From positions 806,001 through 870,000 of the forward strand of contig JAUJYN010000034.1 in the NCBI GenBank assembly GCA_030737835.1: a stretch of 64,000 nt of DNA, written 5' to 3'. Source of the stretch: Acorus gramineus (taxonomy: Eukaryota > Streptophyta > Magnoliopsida > Acorales > Acoraceae). Shown piece after piece: positions 24,991 through 37,032 of the stretch (within the stretch, counting starts at the first letter, position 1; each line of letters opens with the position of its first letter). The position numbers and the translations under genes were made by a program. The notes under the pieces are model-generated. The model had not been told where the DNA came from. It made no database searches and worked only from the letters and a program-made list of their open reading frames with translations.

Positions 24991-26147
24991 TGCCGTGCCC
25001 CAACCCACGCGCCCAGACGCACTGCCGCGCCCCTGCCCGCGCGCCTAGACAAGCAGCCGAGCGCGAGCGTCCAGCCCTGCGTCTACCCGCACGTACAGCG
25101 CCCCTGCGCAGCACCCCGCGCGCACTGCTCCCCTGCGCACGCCCGCGCGTCTGCGCGTACGCACGCGCGCCCGCCAGCGCACCCGTCTGCGTGCGCCAGC
25201 GCTTGCCTGCGCACGGCGACTCGCACGCACGTGCGCGGATGACCCCACACGCGCGCCCGAGCCCTTCCCACCACCTCCTCAGCCCTCCCACACCCCCTAA
25301 CTCCCATGCTAGCATGCATAACCAATTACACACCCTAACATGCGTCTAAACAAGAAATAGGGAGGAGAAGGACTCACCCAAGAGAGGAAGAACAATGGGA
25401 TGAAACCGGGTGCCCTTCGCGCACCGAAACGCCACCACCAAAACCACCACCACCACCTAGCCACTCACAAGGCCTAACAAAGGCTGAAATCAGGGAGAAA
25501 GGAAGCCATGAGAGGGAGGTAAACAAAGGGGAAAGCAAATCTAACACCATGGAAAGATAGATCAAGTCCTTACCAATCTTTTTCCCTTCAAAGGCTTTCC
25601 ATATCAACCTCTTCTACTAGATCAAAAGGAGGAAACAAGGGAATAGAAGATGAGGTTTGTGTGTGAGAAATGAAGAGAAGAGGGAAGAAGAAGAAGGGGG
25701 ACGCCCACTAGGGCTCACACACACACACACACTCACACACACTCACACTTAGGGTATTTAGGTTTTTGTGACTTTGACCTTAGTCAACTCAACCACACAA
25801 ACAAACAAAAGAGGTTGACCAAGTCAATGGTCAAACTTGACTTGGTCAAAGTCATCTTTGACTTGGTCAAGTCTCCCAATGACTTTTCGCTTGGTCAAAA
25901 CCCGGATACGATTCGGAACTGCCAAATTCTGAAACGTTACCGGAATTCGATGAAATTTTCGTGAGTGGCTTGAAATGGCACCAGGACACATAATGTGCAG
26001 TTAGATTTTCAATCGGAGTTCTCAAGCTCAGGATGATAGCTAAAAGTCCAAAATTTTAGCGGTTCCGATCGAAAAAAGAAAAAGTTGAAAAACTGCCAGA
26101 AATGTCCCAAAAGTGTCTAGAAGGCTAAAAGTGACACATATATAACA
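24991..26147 (-). repeat. 3' LTR of gypsy copy 1, truncated
   Basis: Aligns with the matching portion of the 5' LTR (31059-33711), from the GC block (about 32540 onward) to the ACATATATAACA end. The missing part is the outer 1.5 kb or so. The break is within the GC block, directly joined to a plus-oriented LTR fragment. Confidence 0.85.
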
Positions 26148-26160
26148 TTCTTCCCCCCTT
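26148..26160 (-). other. Polypurine tract, gypsy copy 1
   Basis: On the minus strand AAGGGGGGAAGAA directly precedes the 3' LTR start. It is the plus-strand priming site, and the same sequence is found at 54150-54162 in copy 2. Confidence 0.85.
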
Positions 26161-26194
26161 AGGAAATTTTGTCCTCAAAATAAATACAAAAACA

Positions 26195-27139
26195 TCTAGG
26201 AAGGGAAAAGATGCGGATATGCGCCACGCATGGCGTCCTCGCGCTCCCAAGTGGCCTCGGCACCGAACGGTGCTGCCATCGCACCTTGACCAACTGGACG
26301 GTCTTGGTGCGGAGCCTCTTCTCGCGTCGGTCCAGGATCTCGATCGGCTGCTCCACGAATGACAAGTCCGGCTCGAAGACGAGCGGCTCGAACGGATGAC
26401 GTGAGCAGGATCGTGGACGTAACGCCTCAGCTGCGAGACATGGAAGACGTCATGGGCCTGAGCCAACTGTGGGGGCAGAGCTATGCGATAGGCCACCTCT
26501 CCAAACTGCTCGAGGATGAGGAACGGCCCAATGAAACGCGGACTCAGCTTGCCCCGCACACCGAAACGGAAGATGCCCTTCATCGGGGACACCTTCAGGA
26601 AGACATGGTCACCAACCTCGAAGGCGAGCTCACGGCGACGACGATCGGCGTAGCTCTTCTGACGGCTCTGAGCGACTCGGATACGCTCGCGAATCGTCTT
26701 GACCATCTCTGAGGTCTGGTGGATGATCTCTGGTCCCTCCAACTGGCGCTCTCCGACCTCGTCCCAACACAAGGGGGACCTGCAGCTGCGGCCATAGAGC
26801 GTCTCGTATGGTGCCATCCGGATACTCGAGTGGTAGCTGTTGTTGTAGGCAAACTCCACCAACGGAAGATGCCTCTCCCAACTGCCCCAAAGTCGAGAAC
26901 GCAAGCTCGCAGCATGTCCTCCAGGGTCTGAATCGTCCTCTCCGACTGGCCGTCCGTCTGCGGATGAAACGCTGTACTGAAGTGGAGGTTCGTACCAAGG
27001 GCGTGCTGAAGGCTACGCCAGAACCTCGAAGTAAATCTCGCGTCTCTATCAGAAATGATGCTGACGGGAGTGCCATGGAGACGAACAATCTCGGAGACAA
27101 ACAACTGCGCCAGGGTGTCCAGAGAATCGGTGAGTCGAT
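26195..27139 (-). pseudogene. gypsy copy 1 integrase C-terminal half, frameshifted
   Basis: Carries the second half of the integrase core ([15 protein letters not shown], then [20 protein letters not shown]) and the post-core region ([18 protein letters not shown], then [44 protein letters not shown]). It ends in the chromodomain-like tail. The frame changes three times relative to copy 2: a base lost near 27139, one C lost from the C run near 26887 and one G lost near 26396. The catalytic Asp and Glu are readable but not in one frame. Confidence 0.88.
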
Positions 27140-28915
27140 GGGGAGGAAATGAGCGGACTTAGTCAGTCGGTCGACGATTACCCAGATGGCATCGCGACCC
27201 GAACGTGACCTCGGCAAGCCCGAAACGAAGTCCATGGTGATCTGCTCCCACTTCCACTGAGGAATCTCAATGGACTGCAGCTTCCCCGCAGGACGCTGAT
27301 GCTCCGACTTCACCTGCTGGCATACCAAGCAACGGGCAACGAAACGGCCAATATCCGTCTTCATCCCGCGCCACCAGTAGCCACGACGAAGGCCCCTGTA
27401 CATCTTCGTGCCACCAGGATGCACTGTGTACCTCGAACGATGGGCCTCGTCCAAGATCTTCTGCTTCAGCTCTGCGTCGTCAGGAATGCATACTCGACCT
27501 CTGAACCGCAGGATCCCGTCCTCGCGAATCTGGTAGTCCGGACGCTCGCCCCGGGCGACGCCTTCAGAGAGGACTAGAAAGTGAGGATCCTGCCCCTGAG
27601 CCGTGCGGATCTCGTCGAGAAGAACGGGCTGCACCACTAGCCTGGCCAAAAAGCCACCCGCAGGAGTCTCTCGAACGCTGATCCAGCAAGCGGCCTCCTC
27701 CAGAAGCCTCCAACGACGTACAGCCAAGTGGGCGGCCATGCCCAAGGGCTGCCTGCTGAGAGCATCGGCCACGACATTCGCCTTACCCGGATGGTAAGCG
27801 ATGTCACAATCATAGTCCTTCAGGAACTCGACCCAACGTCTCTGACGCATGTTGAGCTCCGGCTGGGACTGCAAATAAGTCAAGCTCTTGTGATCAGTGA
27901 AGAGCTCGAACTCCTCGCCATAGAGGTAGTGCCTCCACATCTTCAGCGCAAAGATGATCGCTGCTAACTCTAAGTCGTGGGTGGGGTAATTCTGCTCATG
28001 GGGCTTCAACTGACGCGACGCGTAAGCCACAACCTTACCGTACTGCATCAGGACGCAACCCACACCCAACCGCGATGCATCGGAGTAGACTGCGAACCCA
28101 CCACTCCCAGACGGAATGGTAAGAACTGGCGCTGAGGTGAGCCTTCGCTTCAACTCCAGGAAGCTCTCCTCGCAAGCTGGGGACCACTCGAACCGGACAT
28201 CCTTCCGAGTGAGGCGGGTCAGAGGAACAGCTATCTTCGAGAAACCCTCGACAAACCTCCGATAATAACCCGCCAAGCCCAGGAAGCTCCGAATCTCTGT
28301 GGGGTTCGACGGTCGACGCCAATTCGACACGGCGAGCGTCTTGTCCGGGTCCACAGATATGCCCTCGCCGGAAATCACGTGGCCCAGAAAGGCCATACGC
28401 TCCAACCAAAACTCGCACTTACTGAACTTGGCGAACAACTGATGTCGGGCCAAAGTCTCCAAGACAGTGCGGAGATGGTGAGCGTGCTCCTCAAGACTCC
28501 TCGAGTACACCAGAATATCATCGATGAAGACTACTACGAAGGAGTCGAGGAAGGGCCGAAACACCCGGTTCATCAGATCCATGAAGGCTGCCGGCGCATT
28601 CGTCAACCCAAACGGCAGTACTCGAAACTCGTAGTGCCCATAACGGGTACGAAAGGCCGTCTTCGGAATATCTGACTCCCGGATCTTCAGCTGATAGTAG
28701 CCCGAACGGAGATCGATCTTAGAAAAGACACGCGCTCCCTGGAGCTGGTCAAACAGATCGTCAATCCGTGGCAAGGGGTACTTGTTCTTCACGGTCCGCT
28801 TGTTCAGCTGCCTGTAATCAATACAAAGCCGCAGCGAACCGTCCTTCTTCCGCACGAACAAAACAGGGGCTCCCCACGGAGAAACACTCGGACGTGCGAA
28901 GCCCTTCTCAAGCAA
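27130..28915 (-). pseudogene. gypsy copy 1 reverse transcriptase-RNase H-integrase (5' part of pol)
   Basis: A long open stretch carries RT with [39 protein letters not shown] and the catalytic FIDD at about residues 130-133. RNase H follows ([41 protein letters not shown]), then the integrase zinc-binding region ([18 protein letters not shown]) and the first core aspartate ([10 protein letters not shown]). An extra C near 28926 separates this frame from the upstream protease-linker frame, and a lost base near 27139 ends it early. All key residues up to that point are present. Confidence 0.92.
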
Positions 28916-29720
28916 CTCCTCCCAACTGCTCCTTGAGCACCTTCAGCTCTGCTGGGGCCATCCGGTACGGAGCTCTCCAAATCGGCTCGGTCCCCGGAAT
29001 TAGATTAATCTCAAACTCGATCGCGCGATCCGGCGGTAATCCCGGAAGATCATCGGGGAAAACCTCTGGATATTCCGCCACGATCGGAGTCTGACTGATA
29101 TCTGCCCGCAGGGGTGCGTCCTCCTCAGCAATATACGCCAGAAAGCCCTCGCATCCTCCCTGAAGGAGTCTCCACGCCTGGATAGATGACACGAACCCCA
29201 AAGGGGCTATGTCACGATCGCCCACGAACTGGAAAGACCTCCGACCCGGAAGGTGGAAAGACACCGACTTCGCAAAACAGTCGATGCTGGCGTGACTAGC
29301 TGAGAGCCAATCCATTCCCAGGATGGCATCGAAGTCCGTCATGGCGAGCTCTACCAACTCCACTGGAAACTCATGCTCCGCAATCACCACGGTACACCCT
29401 CGGTAAACAGAACGGAGGAGAATACGGTCTCCGACGGGCAATGATATCTCCAGCATAACATCAAGAGGGGCGGACGCCACGCCCATCCGTCTCGCAAAAA
29501 CGGGAGACACGAACGAGTGCGTGGCTCCGGAATCAAATAACACATATGCAGGGAGCTGGGAGATCAAAACAATACCTCGGACCACGCTACCCGAAGCCTG
29601 CGCCTCCTCGGCTGAAAGTGCTGCAACTCGGCCCTGAACAAACTGCGGCTGAGGAGCAGGGGCACGCCTCGCAGGCTGCACTGGCTGCCTCCTCTGGTCA
29701 ACTCGGCCACCCTGTGGCTG
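28908..29720 (-). pseudogene. gypsy copy 1 protease and linker
   Basis: Retroviral-type aspartic protease with the catalytic LFDSGATHSF motif. Before it lies a Q/P/R-rich linker, after it a region reading DFDAILGMDWLS typical of plant gypsy protease C-termini. It keeps a 17-residue segment (FQFVGDRDIAPLGFVSS) deleted from copy 2. Its frame is shifted +1 relative to gag. The frame continues to LKEQL, where the extra base near 28926 throws it out before RT. Confidence 0.88.
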
Positions 29721-30944
29721 CTGCTGCTGGGCTGCTGCTGCTGTATGGCTGCTGCTGCTGCGGAGGCAGCACACGGGGTCGGCTAGCATCAGGGCAATCA
29801 TATAAAATATGCCTGACGCGACAATGGAAACAGCGCCGCCTCTCTGACTGCCTGGCCTGGACTGGTACTGCCGCAATGGGTGCTGGACCTCGCACTGGCA
29901 CCACATCGACTGGAGTAGCGGCAGCCGCTGACTGATCAAAGCGGGGCCGCTTCTTCTTGCGATGTACCTGGTCCTGGCTCCTGGGGGGTCTCTGGTCTGC
30001 AGAAGGGGTTGGAACCCCCAAAGGGACCCCAAGGTCTCGCTCGACTGTCTTCGCCCGAGACACCAAGTCCGAGTACCTCGTGAATGCCTGAGCAAATACA
30101 TGCACCCGAATGGTGCTAATGAGACCCATCTCAAAACGACGGCACCGCGTCTCCTCATCCATCACCAAGGCGGGGGCGAACCTGGAAAGCCTCGTGAAGC
30201 GTGTGGAGTAGTCAGCGACTGACATGGAGCCCTGCGTCAGCTGCTCGAACTCTCGCATCACGATCTGGCGTGTCAAAAACGGGAAGTACTCCTCCAGGAA
30301 GTATCTCCGGAACCCCGCCCATAGAAGTCGCTCCACTCCCTCGGGAATGTCCACCGATCGGGTAGCCCACCAGTCGGCGGCGCTACCCTTCAGCATGAAG
30401 GTGGCCAGGGAGACACGCTGGCGGTCGGTGCAGTGCATGGTCGAGAAGATCTTGTCCACCTCCATCAACCATCGCTCAGGGGCAAGGGGGTCCGCCGTCT
30501 GTCCATGGAACTCGGGAGGGTGGAGCTTCAGAAAGGCAGTGAGGCCACTCTGATGCACTCGTGCTGCAGCCTCTAGCTCCACCTCCCTCTCCAGGGGATC
30601 CTGAACTCCCACCACTGGAATCACCACGGGACAGGGGGTACGTCGGGCACCACCGGTGGATCTGCCACCAAGGGGACTTGTGGAACTGCCTCGCGGGCCG
30701 CCCTCAGCTCCTGAATCTCTCGTGCCTGCTCAGCTAACGCCCTAGTCTGGGCCTCCAGTGCTCTGGTCTGAGTCTCCACCAGATCTGCTATACGAGCGTA
30801 AGCACGCTCCCATGCAGGAGGCTCCTGCGCCAGCCCTGGCCCCATAGCCGAGGACTCTCCAGTAGCATCCTCGCCTCTGGTAGGTCCGGGAACCTCCAAA
30901 GGCCGAGAGGGACCACGCCCACGCATTCCTCTGCGAGGAGGCAT
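29698..30944 (-). pseudogene. gypsy copy 1 gag, one frameshift and damaged zinc knuckle
   Basis: The N-terminus (MPPRRGMRGRGPSRP) and an EAQTRAL-rich coiled-coil-like stretch run to about 30631. One base is lost there (ACGGGA versus ACAGGGA in copy 2). The main Gag domain (PERWLMEVDKIF, LKGSAADWW, FRRYFLEEYFP, FEQLTQGSMSVADYSTRF) is intact. The CCHC knuckle reads CFHCRVRHILYDC, one residue short of Cx2Cx4Hx4C and lacking the glycine before His. Copy 2 reads CYHCRRVGHIAYDC. The ORF ends at 29698 in a CAG/CTG-repeat-rich stretch where the protease frame takes over. Confidence 0.9.
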
Positions 30945-31040
30945 ATCAGCAACCTAAGAAAACAGACACTAGGATCAGAATACTCATATAGAAATCCTAG
31001 GACTCATCTCTAAGAAAAACAATTGGCTCTGACAGGACCA

Positions 31041-31053
31041 GGCTCTGATACCA
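31041..31053 (-). other. Primer-binding site, gypsy copy 1 (tRNA-iMet)
   Basis: Minus strand TGGTATCAGAGCC starts five bases after the 5' LTR end. It is complementary to the 3' end of plant initiator tRNA-Met, the usual primer of plant LTR retrotransposons. Confidence 0.92.
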
Positions 31054-31058
31054 ACTTT

Positions 31059-33711
31059 TGTCACGCCCCAGGGCGGCCGTCCCCGAGACGTGGCAAGTAT
31101 ATATAATATCAGCAGTCTACACAGGAGATCAATAAATACTCTATACAACAACGAAAATGACAACACAGACAAAAAGGTGACTGACATGATATATACAAAT
31201 AGCGGAAGCTAAAACAACTGAGTCTGTAATTCAAAGACATATTACAGACCCGATACATAATCAACTGTCCTGTGAGAGCCAATATATACAATGACATCCA
31301 AATACACAAACGTGTGCCCAAGCACGGATAACAATACATACAATCAAGAAGGGATGCTGATGGCCTCTCACTCGCAGAACGTGACGCTGCTCCGCTACTG
31401 CTGATGTGCCTCGGGGAGCTCCTCCTTCAGATCCGACTCAGATATCACTGGAGAAAAATATATGCGAGGGGTGAGCCACACGCTCAGTGAATAGCACAAC
31501 CCATGCATCACAATTCATATTAACCTTAATAATTTATAGCCCCTAACACGGGAGCAACAACACATTCTAATGGGTCGTTTCATCGCCAACCCACCCCCCC
31601 CCCTCACCCTCACCCTTTCCGGGGGTGACATGGGCCTCTTGGGGCATACTAGACCGCTCTCCACCCCTGGTCCACCCGGTAGCCTCTCCCACCCTCGTAG
31701 CCTCGACCTAGTCCACTCCAACTACCAGTACTGTCCGACACATCGGAGGTACCTACGGACGGGAGCCCTCTGTCAGGTCAGCTATCGCCGGGGAGTACCT
31801 ACCTCGGATCCAACCAAAAGGAGAAGACAGCCTACTCACACGGATACGATCCTCATGGATCCGTCGACACCGATTGTAACTCTACTAATGTCATGAATTC
31901 TCAAGAATTCCTCCAGGGCGCATAACTCAGATGCGGGGAGACATATATTATAACAACAAGGTTATAATATTCTCTAAGGCATGCTTGTAACTATATGCTC
32001 ACATTTGATTTAATTAAATTAAACTAGATGGGAACATGCATAGTCCGGGGCTTGGTGTCTAAGCATGCATAGGCCGCTATACATGATATAAGGGTAGCAT
32101 ACAAAGTCTAAGGTGGCATGGATACATCATACATGCACATGTTTTACAGTTATTACATGTTAATATGCAACTATGGTGCCCCAGGGGAGGGCAATGCACG
32201 CCTACGTGCATCGAACGCCTCCCTACTGGGTTGGATTGTCCCACTCACCGAAACCCCGGGTCGTCGCGTGACTGTCCGTCAAGATCTGCAAGACATGGGC
32301 ATTCAATATGGTGAGTAAACTGCACAAATACATAAGAAATACACTAGAAATACCCAATACTCGGACAAGCATGCATACGGCCCCGCACGCACGCGAGCAC
32401 GCGCGTACGCACGCGAGTCCGAGTGCCTCGACACCCTCCCGAACCCACGGCAGCCATACGCACGGCCACCCGCACGCACGCACGCATGAAGGCGCACGCA
32501 CGCACGCGCCCCTGCTCCCTGGGCGCACTGTGTGCCCCAGCCCGGGCCCCCAGACGCGCTGCCGCACCCCTGCCCGTCCCCCAGACACGCTGCCGCGCGC
32601 GCTCGCCCGCGCACACCGCGCGTCCAGCCCTGCGTCTACCCGCACGTACTGCGCCCCTGCGCAGCACCCCGCACACACCCCCGCTCGCACCGCGCGCACT
32701 GCGCCCCCGCGCAGCACTCCCCGCGCACGCCCTCGCGTCTGCGCGTACGCACGCCAGCGCTTGCTTGCGCGCGCAGACTCGCCCGCACGCGCGTGGATGA
32801 CCCCGTACGCGCGCCCGAGCCCTTCCCACCACCTCCTCAGCCCTCCCACACCCCCCTAACTCCCATGCTAGCATGCATAACCAATAACACACCCTACACA
32901 TGCTTCTAAACAAGAAATAGGGAGGAGAAGGACTCACCCAAGAGAGGAAGAACAATGGGATGAAACCGGGTGCCCTTCGCGCACCGAAATGCCACCACCA
33001 AAACCACCACCACCAAGCAACTCACAAGGCCTTACAAAGGCTGAAATCAGGGGAGAAAGGAAGCCATGAGAGGGAGGTAAACAAAGGGGAAAGCAAATCT
33101 AACGCCATGGAAAGATAGATCAAGTCCTCACCTTCCTTTTTCCCTTCTATGGCTTTTCTTTTCAACCTCTTCTACTAGATCAAAAGGAGGAATTAAAGAG
33201 AAGGGGAGATGAGATTTGTGTGTGAGAAATGAAGAGAAGAGGGAAGAAGAAGAAGGGGGACGCCCACTAGGGCTCACACACACACACTTAGTCACTCACA
33301 CACTCACATTTAGGGTATTTAGGGTTTTTGTGCGCTTTGACCTTAAGTCAACCTAACCACACTAACAAACAAAAAGATTTGACCAAGTCAAGGGTCAAAC
33401 TTGACTTGGTCAAAGTCATCTTTGACTTGGTCAAGTCTCCCAATGACTTTTCGCTTGGTCAAAACCCGGATACGATTCGGAACTGTGAAATTCTGAAATG
33501 TTACCGGAATTCGATGAAATTTTCGTGAGTGGCTTGAAATGGCACCAGGACACGTAATGTGCAGTTAGATTTTCAATCGGAGTTCTCAAGCTCAGGATGA
33601 TTGCTAAAAGTCCAAAATTTTAGCGGTTCCGATCGAAAAAAGAAAAAGTTGAAAAACTGCCAGAAATGTCCCAATGGTAACCAGAAGGCTAAAAGTGACA
33701 CATATATAACA
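31059..33711 (-). repeat. 5' LTR of gypsy copy 1
   Basis: Full family LTR, 2653 bases, from TGTCACGCCCCAGGGCGG to ACACATATATAACA. GC block about 32380-32820; W-box-rich stretch about 33378-33465 (reverse). Confidence 0.93.
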
Positions 33712-34677
33712 ACTCTCGCATTCCTTGCAGCTGCCTGCATTCGTGGTGAGCCCGTGTGTACTACGTCACGTCATCCACCATGTAACCCACGCTCCCGCAA
33801 GTTTCGTGCAACCGCTCGCCCACTTTCAGATTGCGTCTCCACGTGTCCCACGCTGTGTCATGCACCACGCATCGCTCACGCTTCCGCACCTTATGGTTGT
33901 GCCACGAGCCATTGTGCACTCATGCACCTAGTGCACACCTTGAGCACCTCCGGTCACCCTGCCCGGATGCCCAATGGTTCTCTAACTTGTACACCACGTA
34001 CTGTGCGGATTCCCTTTCTGATGGAGTGATCATTGTGCATCACTTCTACACATCCCCACGTGCCCACGTCTGGCTTATGCAGTCCAGTCCTTGCCCACGC
34101 CTGGTTCATGCATCCTCGTGTTTGTCCACGTCAGTTTCCCATGCACGTGTCAACCACCACGCATCTACAGCACGTTTCTTGCAAGGTCAGATCCCTTCTG
34201 AGTGTCCATATGTCCTCCGAGTCATCGCGCACTCGGTGCACATCTTAGGGCACAACTGGCCACGCTACATTGGTTCCCCCGAGTCCGTCCGGCAGATCCC
34301 ATGAGAGTGTCTGGACAAGATGTCCGGCACTCCAGACATATTACCTGACACTCCCAGTCGAGCTTTTCGACAGCCCTGGTCGAGTTATCCGATATTCCTG
34401 GATGAATTGCCTAATACTCCCGTTCAGGGCTTCCGATGCTCCCGGCCTGTTGCCCGGCAAGCCCACGTCATAGCGCCCGTGGTGCCGGTTCATTTGGATC
34501 ACGCTTCTCGGTCACGTCTCCGTGTATGACTAGGGTCCGTTCCAGCCATCCCCACATGTCTCCGAGCCACGTACGCGTCCCACTCTTCTTGACATGTCCA
34601 CAAGTCATTGCGCAATTGCACACAAACATGCCTGGCACGTGTCCCCTCCACGTGCCATGAGTTTTAGGGTGTGACAC
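33712..34677 (+). mobile_element. Probable tail of an unrelated LTR
   Basis: About 965 bases of balanced-composition DNA unlike the AT-rich DNA after it. It ends GGGTGTGACA at 34676, resembling the GTGACA ends of gypsy LTRs, and shares no obvious sequence with the family here. It begins directly at the gypsy copy-1 LTR end, so copy 1 may have inserted into it. Apparent ORFs are short and mutually overlapping. The assignment rests on the terminus only. Confidence 0.35.
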
Positions 34678-35932
34678 ATTCCTATAACCACATGAAAAAA
34701 GTTATATAATCCATCGGAATATAAACAAGCTCATTAAAAATAAAATAAAATAAAATAAAAATTGAACAGTGACATGCACTATAAACCAACGTTGTTCTTT
34801 ATTGGGAGAGAATCACTGTGTAGGAGCGTTGAGAATTAGTTTCAGACGAAAGAGATTTGTAATGGTTTTAGGGGCAAAAATTATAATTTGAACAACACTA
34901 ATTTCATCAATCATTCGACAGTTTTCCTATCAACATTTCTTTAAAACAATATCACCATTTAAAATATTCGATAGATGCTCTGTCAACCTTCTTTTAAAAT
35001 CTTAAAACAGTTGGTCTGTTGACCTGATACACATTCGACCACATTCAATGTATATTAAAATATAAACATATTTACAATCACATTTACATTTCATTCAACA
35101 TTTACAATATATTCACTAAACTCTTAACACATTAAAAAAAACATGAACACAATTGCAACAAGTTTGACTCTAAAGGTATCACAACCAGATATTTCAGTTA
35201 AATTAAATACTAGACAAATCAAAACTACCATTACTAGAAAACAAAATAATAAAGTTAGTCATGCACCTAAAAAATCTAACAAAATCATATTCGATTGAAG
35301 ACCAAGAGGTTAGTTATGCACCTTAAAAAATCTAACAAAATCATATTCAATTGATAGTCATCCTTAAATCTATCCAAATTTGCCATCCTTAAACACTAAT
35401 AAGTAATAATTCTAAATCCAACCACACGCATTATGCAAACAACAAAAGAAATTGAAATACTCAATGCAACAATCCATTCCTCATATTATACACAGAATCG
35501 CACCCAAAATCCATCATAGCTCCAAATCCAAACAATACACATGCGATTTGTTCAACCCAAAAGTTCTCTATACAAAGCCCAACCAATTAACCAACATCAA
35601 ATGAAAATAACAATAAAGATGAACAAATTTAAATGGTCTTCTCAGATCAAAAGACCAACCCTCAAAGATTTTAAAAGAAGGTTGACAGAGAGTTTGTCGA
35701 ATGGTTTAAATAATGGTTGACAGACAGACTGTTAAATGGCTCAAATAGTGGTCGACAGTCTTTTTTTGTTTAATTTATACTGTTGGTTATATTAGTTAAC
35801 TGGGCTGTTTGTAAAATGTGACAGAATTCTCTTCTACCCAGTTCCAACAGGGTCTCTTTATTTTTATTTTGTTTTATATTTTTTTTTTGGTGTTTGATAC
35901 TTAATATATCAGATAAAAAAAAAGGTAACTTA
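34678..35932. other. AT-rich intergenic DNA
   Basis: No gene supported. It contains an (AAAAT)n run near 34740 and duplicated words such as AAAAATCTAACAAAATCATATTC (near 35270 and 35330; shared word given in part). There are no long ORFs. Confidence 0.6.
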
Positions 35933-36915
35933 GAGCATCTCCAATGGAGATCTCTAAAATAGAGTCTTAAAATATATTAAAAAAAATAAAAAAGTGAGTT
36001 TAGAGTCTCACTACTCATTCATCAACTCCAACCACAATCTCTATTTTCATCTCTATTCTATTTTTTTATATTTTTCAATAAAACTTTAATTTATCATATC
36101 TCTCTTTTTTTTTTATGTGTTACACATAATTGAGGCTTATTAGCAAAACTTAAAATCCGTAGAAGTTAATATTATTAGTTCCTGACCAAGTGACCAGTAA
36201 ACTTATTATTTATTCCAAACTGATTTATGTCCCCGAAACACCTATATTCGTATCTAGATGAAATATATGTATCCAAAAAACATGTATTCGTATCTTATTA
36301 AAATATATGTATCCGAGAAACATGTATTCGTATCTGATTAAAATAATATTATAATATTTTCTATTATTCATAATATATTTATATTCCATACCCCACGCAG
36401 GAGGATTAGGAGATTATTAATGTAGCGATACATCTATTTTAAGATGGATCTGGATCATGTCTTATTATGTGTTGTGTTTTGTTGTTGTGCTTTATTTAAT
36501 ATTTCATGTATTTTCTTTTGTTGTATTATCAATTTCGATTAGAATAAACTCATTTTAGAACATAAGTGTAAATAATAATTAATATAATATTAATGTAAAA
36601 AAATAAAAAATATTATTAAATATATAACATTTTTAAACATATGTTTAACATATTCAATATTAGACTCATTTGAATCGTATCGATGACATCTATCCAATGA
36701 TATCAATTTTATGAAAATTAAACTTATATTATAGAAGTTATCAAACATTATTAAAAAAAAAAAAAAAAGTAACAAACCTGTATGTTTGGAGGCTCAAACA
36801 GTGAGCCTCCAAATATGGAGTCTTAGTGGCCTCTAAAATAGAGGTCGTTTTGGCCGATCAATTGAAGAGAAAATGAGCTCCAAAATAAAGATAGGCAGAA
36901 CCGTCGAAGTTGCTC
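35933..36915. mobile_element. Candidate PIF/Harbinger-type (Tourist-like) non-autonomous element
   Basis: The left end GAGCATCTCCAATGG and the right end (reverse complement GAGCAACTTCGACGG) are imperfect terminal inverted repeats, preceded by TTA and followed by TAA. Both ends carry CTCTAAAATAGAG-type words just inside. GAGCATCTCCAA is a very common terminus of plant Harbinger/Tourist MITEs. The middle (36120-36770) is AT-rich without a transposase. The non-identical TTA/TAA target pair weakens the call. Confidence 0.5.
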
Positions 36916-36999
36916 TAATCAGAGAAACATAACATACCAATTAAAATTTTAAAAAAAAAATTCTCAGACACAAAAATTTATATGTGTTCATTTTTATTT

Positions 37000-37005
37000 T
37001 TTATT
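37000..37005 (-). promoter_or_regulatory. Candidate polyadenylation signal
   Basis: AATAAA on the minus strand, about 28 bases past the stop of the membrane-protein gene. Confidence 0.4.
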
Positions 37006-37032
37006 TATAAAAAAAGGGCAAACCTAACAAAC

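Larger units (their letters stand above)
24991..33711 (-). mobile_element. Ty3/gypsy element copy 1 (Del/Tekay-like), 3' LTR truncated
   Basis: Layout in transcription order: 5' LTR 31059-33711, PBS 31041-31053, gag, protease, RT, RNase H and integrase down to about 26200, polypurine tract 26148-26160, then a 3' LTR keeping only about 1.16 kb (24991-26147). The order RT-RNase H-integrase is that of Ty3/gypsy. The integrase ends in a degenerate chromodomain-like segment (EQPIEILDRREKRLRTKTVQ), which suggests the Del/Tekay lineage. At least five single-base frameshifts break the coding region, so it cannot be autonomous. No TSD can be checked because one end is missing. Confidence 0.92.

Noticed and set aside
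24572..25349. Two overlapping ORFs of about 250 codons crossing the LTR fusion
   Set aside because: They read through the junction of two inverted LTR pieces, so they cannot be a conserved gene.
33601..34530. Several short ORFs with Cys/His residues
   Set aside because: Overlapping frames with no recognisable motif. One starts in an LTR and runs out of it.
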